A stretch of DNA of 64,000 nt from Pyronema omphalodes (taxonomy: Eukaryota; Ascomycota; Pezizomycetes; Pezizales; Pyronemataceae): assembly GCA_024516155.1 (NCBI GenBank), contig JAJJXM010000022.1, positions 620,001 to 684,000 on the forward strand. The letters are read 5' to 3'. The translations under genes and the position numbers were made by a program. The notes under the pieces were generated by a model. That model did not search any database, had not been told where the DNA came from, and saw nothing but the letters and a program-made list of their open reading frames with translations. Shown here piece after piece: positions 1-11,000 of this stretch; within the stretch, counting starts at the first letter, position 1, and each line of letters opens with the position of its first letter.

Positions 1-61
1 TCGTTATAATACTCGGCCATAGCCCTAGAAGCTCGCGGTCGCAACATATCTTTTCATCGCA

Positions 62-150
62 AGGTTCGCAAGGTTCGCAAGGTTCGCAAGGTTCGTGAGG
101 TTCGTGAGGTTCGTGAGGTTCGTGAGGTTCGTGAGGTTCGTGATGGGACT
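62..150. repeat. 9-bp tandem repeat (AAGGTTCGC / GAGGTTCGT)
   Basis: About nine consecutive 9-bp units: a first block of AAGGTTCGC followed by a block of GAGGTTCGT. The unit length is a multiple of three, so it leaves an artefactual open frame (repeating RFV). I see no gene here. Confidence 0.9.
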
Positions 151-3100
151 GTATGGGACTGTATTTATTTATCATGAATGGGGCGCAGTTGCGCAGTTTT
201 CCAGGTTCGTTGCGCAGTTGCGCAGTTGTCCAGTCGTAAGTATCTCCAAGTATCTCCAAATATCTCGACTCCAAACACCTCGAAGGGAAAGAAAGAGTTG
301 CGAGTTACGAGTTGCGAGTTGCAGGTTAAAAGCTCCCACCAGGGCACCAGGGCCGACGCATCATTTTCGAAGATGGAGGGAGTCAAATAACCATAGTCAA
401 ATAACCATAGTCGAACAGTCGAACATTCGAACATTCCTGAATCCCTGCCCCTTTAATATTGGTATGTACATACTCTTATAGAAAAGTTCGCGTGTACTAG
501 GATTACATGAAGCCTTAGAGCTAATGAAAAATAGAGCACCATAATATACCCGAGCCGGGATTGTACTGGGTTGTGCTAGGATGCGGCTGGGGTTGTGCTG
601 GGATATAGCTGGGATGATGCTGGGATGATACTGGGATGATACTGGGATGATACGGCTGGGATGATACTGGATGATACTAGAATGATACTGGATGATACTG
701 GGATGATACTGGATGATGCTTGTACGATGCTGGGATGATACCAAGCTATACCATAACCATACCAACCATACCAAGCTATACTATAACCATACCAACCATA
801 CTAACCACACCAACTACATCAGGATACATACACACCCACTTACCAGATAAAATCTAGCAACTTGGTTTTATATCTAACTAGGTAACATCCAGTTAAGTAT
901 AAATCATGACTAAGCTTTTGTCTTTATCCTGGCTCTGGGATTTTTTTGCTGTGAAGATGTGAAGATGTGTAGGTGTATGTGTATGGATGCTTTGAAGTTT
1001 ACTGTTGAAGTTCGGATGCTTCGAAGTTTACTGTTCACTATTCGGTTGATCACTGGTGACTGCTGGTGATTGGTGGTGACTGCTGGTGACTGCTGGTGAT
1101 TGGTGATTGGTGGTGACTGGTGACTGGTGATCTGTGGTGACTGATGACAGCTCGTGACTATCCGGCTACACCCATCCCCATCCCTCCCCATCCCTCCCCG
1201 TCCCCATCCCTCCCCATCCCTCCCCATCCCTCCCATCCCCATCCCTCCCATCCCTCCCATCCCCATCCCCTGTCTTCCTATACCCAGATACCCACCATCA
1301 CAAAGCCAACCTTCCTAAAGCATCATCCATCTGTGATTGACTTGTATACCGTAAGCATAGTGGTATAGTTTACTAATACGATAGTAGCTTAGACTTGATT
1401 TGAGATTTGAGATTTGAGATTTGAGATGTTAGATTTGAGATTTGAGATTTGAGATTACTTTGGATTTTGGAATATGGATTTTGGAATTTTTGATTTTTGA
1501 CTACTTTGGATTTGAGTCAGGAACAGATGGGCGGGCGGGCAAGGTGTGCTGGCGGCTGCGCGCTGCGTTCTGTATGTCCGGTACTGTATGTACTGAGTGG
1601 TGAGTGGTGAGTGCTGAGTGGTGAGGTGCCTGGTGCTTGCTGAGTGGGTTTCATGGCTTGGCTTGGCTTGGCTTGGATTGGCATGGATTGGTGATGATAT
1701 TATCATAGATGATGGGGTTTGGATGCCTGTGGCCCCGTATAGGGATTGGATATGGGATTGGATATGGGATATGGGATATGGAAGCGGTGGAGTTGTGAGG
1801 ATTATGGGGAGTATGGGGATTATGGGGAGTATGGGTGTGGCTTGCTGTGTTTTGTGTTTGAAGGGCAGTCTTTATGGTTCTCAGTGATTAATGTTGACTG
1901 ATTTTGTATGTGTAGGTTTTTTTTTATTCTTTGATTTAGTTTGCTTTTCCGTTTCCTTTTCCTTTTATGATATCATATTACATCATGTCTTATTGTGTTA
2001 CTGTGTTATTGTTTTCATTATTCCCATTATATATGTAGCGATGGTAATTTCGATTTCTTGAATTTCTCTAACTCTCGGTCTATGTACTCAACTTCTGTAA
2101 TGCAATAGGTATGGATGCAAGAAATGCAACGGCTGCGCTGAGATATGGTGTCGTGTGTAGAGATATATATGTGATCATAAAGGAAGGAAGAGGGATGTAT
2201 GTTATATAATATAATATAATAAAATTTCGTGTTTATAGTGTTTAGGGTTCTTTCGTTCGTTAATTCGTTAATTCATCCATTCGTTCATTCAGTTAACCCG
2301 ATCACTGTAACCCAACTCGACAGTAACCCAACCCAACCCATAAGCAACCATCGATCAATCATCAATATATATCTTATTTATATAGGACCTAGTATTCAAA
2401 AGTCAAGGAATAATCTACACATCTCCATCAGCTACTCTAGGTTCGGCTTAAGATTCATCATTACCATATCTATATCTACATCTACATCTACATCTAGTCA
2501 GCTTTAGTCTTTTAATCCCTACTTACTCAGTCACAATGGCTTCCTATAGCAACAAAACGACATCAACGCATTGTGCATGCAAGTTGTAACCAAGGTCATA
2601 TTTTCGGGGATGAGATATGACAAGACAACCGGGTGGATGTGGATTTTACAGGCAAGGGGTTCAAAAACCAGGAGCTAGAAACACCACCGAGTAATATATC
2701 ATGAATTTTTTTTGGTTACGAATTTTCTTTTTTATTTTTTTATTTTTTTTGTTTTTTCTTTTTTTTTTTTTTTTTTGGTTTCGACTACGTGCGATGTCGA
2801 TACATACATATATAAATATCTCGAAGAAACTTACTTCCCAGATTTGCGATTTGGAATCGTGACTAACCTAGAAGTCTGATATGTATCAGATTCCGGAAGG
2901 TGATGAATTGGATGCTGAATCTTTTCTGCAACTGGGACGATGAAAATAATGATACGGTGATACTTGATCCGCCAAACACTGGGCCTGAAAGTTTGATTCC
3001 TCGAAAAAGCTCTCTGATCGGGGTTGTATCCTCGGTTCTGTAGATCTTCTTATCTTGTCCGGTTGGTTGATACTGTGGTTTTGATGATTTTTACACAGGA

Positions 3101-3389
3101 AATCTAGAGGGAACTTATGTTATTACTTATTTCCATTATGGCATGTATCCGAGACTCCGAGTTTCGTGACTGGGGCTCTGCTGCTCAAGTTAATTTGCCT
3201 AGCGCCTGAAAAGATGATAATATTAATGGTTGATGATACAATTTGTGGATATTTGATTGATAAGAGGGGTGGAATTACCTTGGTCTTTGGGGATATTGGG
3301 GGTTAGGTTATAACTCGGCTTCGCTTTGCTGGTGGTGGTAATCGTGGAATAGCACTCGTGTATAGATATATTGGATATTCTTTGATAGA
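151..3389. other. Gene-poor simple-sequence region
   Basis: I see no supportable gene in this stretch. It contains degenerate ACTGGGATGAT repeats (about 590-760), a GGTGACTG-type repeat (1040-1140), CCATCCCTCC repeats (1166-1270), TTTGAGA repeats (1390-1460), short GGATATGG runs (1740-1800) and a long T-rich tract (2700-2780). Open frames here have biased composition and no recognisable domains. Confidence 0.6.
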
Positions 3390-3790
3390 TGATTATTTTA
3401 AAACTGTCGGTATGTATGGAGATTTTGGGGCAGAGCACTGTAATTGAATTTTGAATTAAAACGAGACGTGTAGTTACGCAGAATGTCGGTGAGAGTTGCG
3501 GTTAGAGCTGGGCTTTGTATTCTGTGGTATCCTATTTCTGTGCTTGATCCTTCGTTATGGAATGAACTAAAAATTTCCGTATCCATTGCAGTGGGATAAT
3601 GAATGAGCACTATAAGTAGGCCTCGTTGTCTACGCTATATCTAGCCATCAAAACGTCACAAAACCAAAAAACCGGCCGAGGGCCGAGTATACTCCCGAGT
3701 GATGCGGTATGAATAGCCATATTGATCATCCATGGCGGTTGAAGCAACTCTTCGAATACAAGATAGGGCGGTCTGGTAGACTATCTGGAG
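3390..3790 (+). repeat. 5' part of the duplicated carrier unit (copy 1)
   Basis: The sequence from about 3390 is recognisably the same as that from about 10150: both contain a GTATGTATGGAG-like start, a GCAGAGCACTG block, a GGTATCCT block and the GGCCGAGGG...CGAGTA block just before the promoter. This shows that the upstream region was duplicated together with the carrier gene. Divergence is substantial, with many substitutions and small indels, so the duplication is not recent. Confidence 0.7.
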
Positions 3791-3798
3791 TATATAAG
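3791..3798 (+). promoter_or_regulatory. TATA-like box of carrier copy 1
   Basis: TATATAAG lies within a block (AAGATAGGGCGGTCTGGTAG...GTATATAAGCCC) that is strongly conserved at the same place in front of carrier copy 2 (10552-10559). Conservation between otherwise diverged copies suggests it was the ancestral core promoter. Whether it is still active is unknown. Confidence 0.5.
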
Positions 3799-4289
3799 CC
3801 CCAGATGCATTCCCTTCTTCCTACCTCTCTCTTCTTTCTTACATATACTCAAACACAACAAACACCACTCGGTGCTGCCGACCTCGGCATCGTCTTCGAC
3901 GTCATTAAATCACTCGAGTTACAGGCTTTAGTTCTGGAAGTATCTCGTAGTAAGTATGCCCGTCTTTTCTACATGTGTCATCGCGTCACGAATCTAATAC
4001 ACCCCTCTTGACTTTGGCTAACCACTCCTTCAGAGGCGTCAATAGATTTACGAACAGCGTCATAAAAGTCATCCTACATGTCAACAATCAGAGTAGCAGA
4101 TGGCATCTATTGATATCTTCCAATTACCTTAACCGGCGATGGTGGCAAAAACACCAATCCACAATCCTGGAACCCCGAGATAAAACTACCATTCTGGAGG
4201 AGGATACGACACAGTATGTAAATTCTGGTTCAGCATTCAAAAATTCCATATATCTCTAACTTGTGCAACTTTTAGACAAATGCAACTGC

Positions 4290-5576
4290 CCTGCTTTCGA
4301 ATCTTTGCTATCCAAGCCGTATGCCGAGTACCAAATCGTCTTCCGCCGTTTCGATGCCCAAGGAAATGGCATCGTGGACTTGGTCGACCTGGTTGCTGTC
4401 AAGAATTCCAACAAATCAGATGCCTCTTTGCCCTTTAACTGGGACAGCGCATGGGTGACGCTGTACGCTGGTTCATCGAAGAGCCGCCACTCCCTTACCT
4501 ACGAGCAGTTTCCCAGATGCTGCGGGCGATCCAGGGAGAGAAGGTGCACCAGACCGTTGATCCCAAGGCTACGGGATTCATTGAGGTGGCCGACTTCGAG
4601 AGAAATGTCAAGGATACGGCTGGACACAAGTTGTCAGACCCCGTCCTCGACAACCTCAACACCTTCATCGGTGTTGGAGCGGCAACCAAGATTCCGCATG
4701 CCAACGTTTGTGCTTTCCACAACGTTATGAGGGAGGTGGACACTGTGGATCCCGTTGTCAGAAACTCCATCGTCAGATTTCAGGATTGCAAAATTATGTT
4801 TTGTTTGGCTACTTGCTGTTGTTCCTACAGGTGCTTTTCAGGCTGTCTTTACCAAGTATGTTTCCCACACCTTGCGTTCTTTGATTCCTTTTACTAAGCG
4901 CGGTATAGCCCTCTGGAAATCGTCAAGATCCGTCTCCAAGTACAGGGAGAGTTGACCAAGAACGTCGTCGACACTCCTCGCCGATCCGCTCTCTAGATCG
5001 TCAAGAACCTAGGAACCGTTGGTCTGCACAAGAGTTCTTCGCCATGCCTACTTCGTGGTGTCCCCCTTTCCGTCATCTACTTCTCCACCTACGCACATTC
5101 GAAGAAGGACTGGTTCGGAGAGTCACCTACCAAGCCCCTTGGAATCGCCCAGCTTTTGACCGCCTGAGCCGTCGTCAGAGCCATCACCGGAATGCCCGCC
5201 GCATACCTCACTACCCCCTGCGACGTTATTAAAACACATTTGCAAGTTAAAACCCGTAAGGGACAGACGTCTTACCGTGGCCTAGCTTACTGCGCTACCA
5301 CCGTCTGGAAAGAAGAAGGTTACAAGTCCTCCTTCAAAGGACGACCTGCCCGTATTATGCGCTCTTCTCCTTAGTTCGGATTCACTCTCGCCGCCTACGA
5401 GTTGTTGAAGACTTCTTTACCTCTTCACTCCGATGATGAGAAGCACAGAAAGCCTCACATTGGATTGGCTAGAGACTCGAGCCCTCTTTCCTACCTCAGA
5501 TCCAGAAACGCGATGAAGATCATCTTGGATCTTGACAAGAACTTCGGAAAGCACAAGGCTGCGTGAACCCAAGAGA
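4290..5576 (+). pseudogene. Mitochondrial aspartate/glutamate carrier (AGC1/aralar-like) pseudogene, copy 1
   Basis: Conceptual translation in shifting frames follows the EF-hand plus mitochondrial-carrier family: an N-terminal calcium-sensing part (FESLLSKP, then FRRFDAQGNG), then the C-terminal carrier repeats with PLEIVKIRLQ and [10 protein letters not shown], ending LRSRNAMKIILDLDKNFG and TGA at 5574. The family exchanges aspartate and glutamate across the inner mitochondrial membrane. This copy is broken: the N-terminus is lost, there is a 1-bp deletion near 4510 relative to copy 2 and a 9-bp deletion near 4550, and the whole middle (late EF-hand region and first carrier repeats) is missing between about 4795 and 4810. 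In-frame stops lie at 4994, 5165 and 5372. The stops at 4994 (Trp to TAG) and 5372 (probably Gln to TAG) fit CpA-to-TpA change, as expected of RIP. An intron (about 4856-4908, GTATGT...TATAG) before the PLEIVK exon is still recognisable. Confidence 0.85.
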
Positions 5577-5784
5577 ACCGGGACCAGTTATGGATAACCC
5601 ATCAATTACTGGCGTACCTAATGAACAGAAAGATGAAAATTTAGACGGATTGAGGAAAGGATGGACAGAGTTAAGTAACTCGTTTATCAACGTTACTTGT
5701 CTTCATTTGTTATCACTCGTCAGTTGAACTGGAATGGATTCACGGATTTCGTTCGGTTTCATGGGGAGGAGAGAGGGAAGGACG

Positions 5785-6087
5785 GGTAATTATATCTTCT
5801 AGGATATCGTAATTTTGATATATAAATATAAATATAGATTTACACCAAAATTCAATTCTCCACAACCCTCAGATAAATCTTGCCTCAGTATTTTCCAAGA
5901 AAAGACGGGAGGAAAAGAAGAAACAAAAGAACAAAAAATACCACCACATTTCCAGGGTGCCTTCTTCATTATCCGATGGATTAGAAATTTCGCAATCTAC
6001 TGAAGTGATATGATGAGTGAATGCTATGACTGATGTTTTCATCTACGCTATATCAACCTGTGGTAATCATATCATTGCACTCGTGTA
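5785..6087 (+). repeat. Direct repeat R1 flanking ankyrin gene A
   Basis: About 300 bp that recurs in the same orientation at 9826-10123. Shared landmarks are GATATATA, CCACAACCCTCA, CCAGGGTGCCTTC, AAGTGATATGAT, GTGGTAATCAT and CACTCGTGTA at the right end. In R1 the sequence changes to the ankyrin-gene segment right after CACTCGTGTA. In R2 it runs on into the upstream region of carrier copy 2. Confidence 0.75.
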
Positions 6088-6234
6088 CATTGGTGTTGTA
6101 GTTCTTGTGCGACTATGGAACGAATCAGGCTGCATGAGTCGCTTACGTGCACAACAAGACGTACTTTCCCCGCATTCATTGACAGGCTTATCCCGCGCGC
6201 TTCCAGGCCATCGCCAGTGCACATCACCATCACA

Positions 6235-9106
6235 ATGTCTTCCGAAATGGACCCCAGTACGCCCACAATCGCTGCCCTGTACTGGGAATCAATCGCTTCA
6301 TTCAACCGACTCCTCGACCATTTCAAAGATTCCCAAGATCCCCCCGAGACACTTTCGGATGACTTTGGACGACTGAAGGTATGGGCCGAGAATGTCGCTG
6401 CACACCGGCGTGGAGACATGTCACTCGATCACCGCCTTAGGGAAGCCTCAGAAGTGATGGATAGGGTCAAGGCATTGCTCGGTGACCTGAATGATGTCTT
6501 GGAGGACAGTAAGTCGTTTCCGATTCTTGAAGACCTGCGACCTATGATTCTAAATTCTTGATAGCTTTGAGCATCTCCCTCGATGACACGGAGGCTGGAG
6601 ATTATTCGCAGAACACAGGTGAACCACAGACTACCGGACCAGAGGCGGTTGATTCAGATGACGACGAAATCAGGGCTACATCGCCGCTGAAGGAAGCTGT
6701 CAAGGAGATTGGCAACGTCATTGAGTGCCTGTATCGACTATCAATCACCGTTCAGAGTCCCGCGTCTGCCAGTCGACTGGAAAGGATCGAGAAAATAGAC
6801 GTGTCGCATTTCGAAAGCTTCGATGTCGATTATGTCAGCAATAGATTCCCGCTCGGCGAAGACTACCGGTACCTCATTGAGCGATTGGGCAAGGCGAATA
6901 CCAAACGACGGCAGCTGCTGAAATACCACAACGAACACCATGAAAAGATTGTCGGTCGACGAGTTGCTATTAATGATGGGACCGAAACGGAATCATATTC
7001 GGAGGACCAAGATGATTTCTACTCGGTAGCCCCGACGGACATGCGTACAACTGTTTCCACGTTGAACCCGGCAAATGTCAACTTGGTCGAAGTCGTTCCT
7101 GTCGACCTGGATAGCCGCTCGGAAGGCGGATTCTCGACCACATCGTATGCATCATCCTCGGCCAACCCCGGTAGTCTTAGGGTTCCAGCCCCACCTCCCG
7201 GATACGACAAAGGACCATTCCAATGTCCGTACTGTTTCATCATTGTACAGACCGAAAACCGTGCTTCGTGGAAGTGAGTTGCTTTCATCCTTCATCCTTC
7301 ATCCTTTCAACGGCGAAAGATGCTAATGACTGTTGTCCCCGTAGGAAGCACGTGTTTCAGGATTTACGCCCATACGTGTGCACGTTCAAGGACTGTCCCC
7401 AGGGAGCCCATCTTTACAAGAGCCGACACGAATGGTTCGCTCATGAAAGGGAGATGCATCGTCGCGAGTGGTTCTGCAGCAAGTGTAAAAATACATACTC
7501 CTCGAGCGACCAGTTCCGGCAACATCTCGTCAAGAAACACAAGGGCGTCGTCTCCGGCTCCAAGGAACAGCTCGAAGTCCTGGTCGCAAGGGGTGCGCGA
7601 GCAACCGAAGGAAAGGAAAAGTGTCCTTTGTGTCCAGAGAAACATGCACCGAAACTACTTAGAAGCCATCTGGGTCGTCACCTTGAGCATATATCCCTCT
7701 TTATTCTGCCAGAAGCATCGGAGGACAATGAGGACAGCGATTCGAATCACGATTCGGACGACGATGGCACTAGAACTGCACCAAACACGAAACCAAAAAC
7801 TTCAAGTATCGCTCGGGCGGTTAAGCTGCAATATTATAAGGCTCAGACGTATCTGAAGACAGGAACAGGAATCAACGATTTTGATAAAGGTGGCTGGGCC
7901 CCTATCCACAAAGCGGCGAAATCTGGTGATCTTAAATGGGTTGCATTTTTGCTAGAGTCCGGTTGTGATTTACGAGCTACGACAAAGTATACGGCCATGC
8001 AACCGCTACACATAGCAGCAGTAACTGGCCGCGAGGACGTTGTCAAGCTACTGCTTTCCCGGGACGATATCGAAGTCAATGCAAAGAATAACGCAGGAAA
8101 TACGGCATTCCTATGGGCATGCCGGGATGGCCGTGAGAGTGTTGTCAAGCTACTGGTTTCCCGGGACGATATCGAAGTCAATGCAAAGAATAACGATGGA
8201 AGCACAGCATTCTTATGGGCATGCCAGAATGGCCATGAGGGTGTTGTCAAGCTACTGCTTTCCCGGGACGATATAGAGGTCAATGCAAAGAATAACGCAG
8301 GAAATACGGCATTCCTATGGGCATGCCGCAATGGCCATGAGGGTGTTGTCAAGCTACTGCTTTCCCGGGACGATATAGAGGTCAATGCAAAGAATAACGC
8401 AGGAAATACGGCATTCCTATGGGCATGCTGGGATGGCCGTGAGAGTGTTGTCAAGCTACTGGTTTCCCGGGACGATATCGAAGTCAATGCAAAGAATAAC
8501 GATGGAAGCACAGCATTCTTATGGGCATGCCAGAATGGCCATGAGGGTGTTGTCAAGCTACTGCTTTCCCGGGACGATATCGAGGTCAATGCAAAGAATA
8601 ACAATAGCAATACGGCATTCTTATGGGCATGCCGCAATGGCCATGAGGGTGTTGTCAAGCTACTGCTTTCCCGGGACGATATCGAGGTCAATGCAAAGAA
8701 TAACTATAGCAATACGGCATTCTTATGGGCATGCCGCAATGGCCATGAGGGTGTTGTCAAGCTACTGCTTTCCCAGGACGATATCGAGGTCAATGCAAAA
8801 AGCAACGGTAGAATGACAGCATTCTTATGGGCATGCCGGAATGGCCATGAGGGTATTGTCAAGCTGCTGCTTTTCCGGGACGATATCGAGGTCAATGCAA
8901 AGGATAACGATGGAATGACGGCATTCTTATGGGCATGCCTCAATGGCCATGAGGATGTTGTCAAGCTGCTACTTGCTCGGGACGATGTCGAGGTTAATGC
9001 AAAGGATAAGGATGGAAATTCAGGACTGATGCTTGCACAACAAAAAAAACATTTTCGAATTGAAAAACTAGTATATGAATTTGTAAATCACCGGGAGATC
9101 ATGTAG
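6235..9106 (+). CDS. C2H2 zinc-finger/ankyrin-repeat protein, paralogue A
   Basis: Three exons: 6235-6508, 6565-7273 and 7345-9106, giving 914 aa. Intron 1 (56 bp) is GTAAGT...CTAAAT...ATAG and intron 2 (71 bp) is GTGAGT...GCTAATGAC...GTAG. The ATG at 6235 (CACAATG context, MSSEMDP) is preferred; the frame is open further upstream to 6115. Residues 1-310 form a conserved fungal N-terminal region (LDHFKDS, FGRLKVWAENVAAHRRG, SLDHRLREAS) resembling regions I know from fungal ankyrin/NACHT-type proteins. Residues about 313-450 hold C2H2-like fingers (CPYC, CTFKDC...H, CSKC...HLVKKH, CPLCPEKH...HLGRHLEH). From about residue 510 there are about 11 ankyrin repeats, mostly 34-residue TAFLWACxNGHEGVVKLLL units. 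Repeats 3-5 and 6-8 are near-identical 306-bp blocks. The combination suggests a nuclear or protein-interaction role, but the function is unknown. Paralogues B and C lie in this window. Confidence 0.85.
8101..8712 (+). repeat. Duplicated 306-bp block of three ankyrin repeats inside gene A
   Basis: The segment starting at 8101 recurs at 8407, exactly 306 bp later (three 102-bp ankyrin units). The order RDGRESVVKLLV / QNGHEG / RNGHEG is repeated as WDGRESVVKLLV / QNGHEG / RNGHEG with very few nucleotide differences. This indicates a recent in-frame internal duplication. Confidence 0.85.
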
Positions 9107-9825
9107 TTAGGTTTCATATCTCATCCATTTGCTGGGTTTTGGAGCAATTGATTTCATGTATGAAGACTTCACTTCTTCTAGCTTGCGTTGAATTGAGTTT
9201 CCCAATACTGAAATTCTTCTTTTCCCTGTTCTGTTCATACTGACGATGACTTTAGTATGAAACAATAATGCTAATTCGTCCATTCAACTGTGAACTCCAG
9301 TATTGTATTCTGACATTGGATAGGGAATGTTATAACTCATAGCCATTGCTACCGACAAGAAAAAGCTCTCTATACTCACTCTATCCAGTTGCATCACAAG
9401 ATCACAAACATCGGTCCATAATTCGTAGATAATGGTAGAATCAAACCTTTATTCACACTATTTCCCTAAAGATTTCATCCACTCATTATTGCTGTCGGTT
9501 AGAAAACTGTCAGAGCTTGTCACAATCCGTCCAATACGGCGGGCCGGAAGTGTTGTCTGGTCCGGTTTGCGAAAAAAACATATTTCGCAGTTTTCCTTTC
9601 GACTATAAACTTAAAACCACTCCATCGACGTGCCATATGACCGTATAAAACACAACATTGCTGAAGCACCTGTGCATGAGTATTGCTGGAGCATGAATCA
9701 ATCATTATCTGGGATACACAAAATCAAGACAAGAATACAGTATGTAAATAGGACATATTTCTGAATAGATCGGCGCTAGGTCAAAAAGAGCAGTGCCACA
9801 ACGATGATTTTGCAGTGAATAATCG
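9107..9825 (+). other. 3' flank shared by the ankyrin paralogues, then unique DNA
   Basis: The first ~390 bp after the stop match the 3' flank of gene B (34432-34825). About 260 bp of it match the flank of gene C (53935-54198, opposite strand). Shared blocks include ATTGATTTCATGTATGAAGA, CAATAATGCTAAT-like and TATAACTCATAGCC. So whole gene segments, not just coding parts, were copied. From about 9500 to 9825 I recognise nothing. Confidence 0.7.
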
Positions 9826-10123
9826 GGGCAATTATATTTGCTAGGAGATCATAGTTTTGATATATAGATATAGGTACACCCAAATCCAAAAAACTACAAC
9901 CCTCAACTAACTCACGCCGTAGTATTTACAAAATAAAAAATTAAAAGTAAAAAAAAGAATAAGAAAAAAACACCATATCTCCAGGGTGCCTTCGTCGTTA
10001 TTTTTTTTTTCATGGATCAAAAACTTTCCGATTGATTAAAGTGATATGATAAGTGGATGCTATGGCTGGTGTTTTCATTTACGCTATACCTACCTGTGGT
10101 AATCATACCATTGCACTCGTGTA
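9826..10123 (+). repeat. Direct repeat R2 flanking ankyrin gene A
   Basis: Second copy of the repeat at 5785-6087, ending with the same CACTCGTGTA. It leads straight into the upstream region of carrier copy 2. A further short stretch like the carrier 3' flank (GATTCACGAATTTGGTTTC...GGGAGGGAG) occurs at about 12670-12715. Confidence 0.75.
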
Positions 10124-10551
10124 TTGACATATCGGATAATTTCTAATGATTGATTGATGATCTGAACTGCCAGTATGTATGGAGGATTTAGGGCAGAGCA
10201 CTGGAGTTTAATTTTGGTTTAGAACCAAACGCGGGGTGAAGCAGAGTGTTGGTCGCAGTGGCGGTTGGAGTTTGGCTTTGTGTTCCACGGTATCCTGTTG
10301 GTTTACTTGATACTTCATTATCTGTTGAATTACAAATTTTCTATCCATAAAAGTGATAGTACGAACGAACTCCATGGCTAGGCGTTTTTATCTTATGTAC
10401 GCTATACCCAACCATCTTAACGCAACCGAAAGCGGCCGAGGGTCGAGTACACTTCCGAGTGATCCGCCATGAGTAGCTATATTCATAATCTAATGGCGGT
10501 CAAAGCAACTTGTCGAATACAAGATAGGGCGGTCTGGTAGGCTAGGTGGTG

Positions 10552-10559
10552 TATATAAG
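10552..10559 (+). promoter_or_regulatory. TATA-like box of carrier copy 2
   Basis: TATATAAG in the conserved AAGATAGGGCGGTCTGGTAG context, matching the box before copy 1. It lies about 340 bp upstream of the first plausible ATG of the pseudogene. Confidence 0.5.
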
Positions 10560-11000
10560 CCCATGCTAGATTTCCCTCTTCATCATTCTTCTCTCCTCCT
10601 TCTTTCCCTCCAATTGACATCAAACAACAAACACCACTCGGTGCTGCCGACCTCGGCCTCATTTTCGACGTCATCAACTCACTCGAGTTACAGGCCTTGC
10701 GCCTTGAAGCATGATAATAGCTTTCAAGTAGTATTTATGTCCTGTAGTAAGTATGTTCCATTCTTCTTACACGTATCATCGCGTCTCAAATTCAGTTGGT
10801 CTCTCTCTACTAGAATGTATCTAATCGCGCTCTCAGGGACGTAAATAGATTCACAAACGGCGTCTGCATACACAACTCAGATAGCAACGACTGGAGGAGC
10901 AGATGGCCTCCTTCGATGACTACGATGTTCATAATTACCTTAACGCAAAGCTGCTTTTGAGAAGTTTGCTACTATTACAACCCCAGCCGGAGAGAGAGCA

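Noticed and set aside
7843..8691. 282-codon minus-strand frame opposite the ankyrin repeats of gene A
   Set aside because: It is the antisense shadow of the 102-bp repeats; similar shadow frames occur opposite genes B and C and none has a domain signal.
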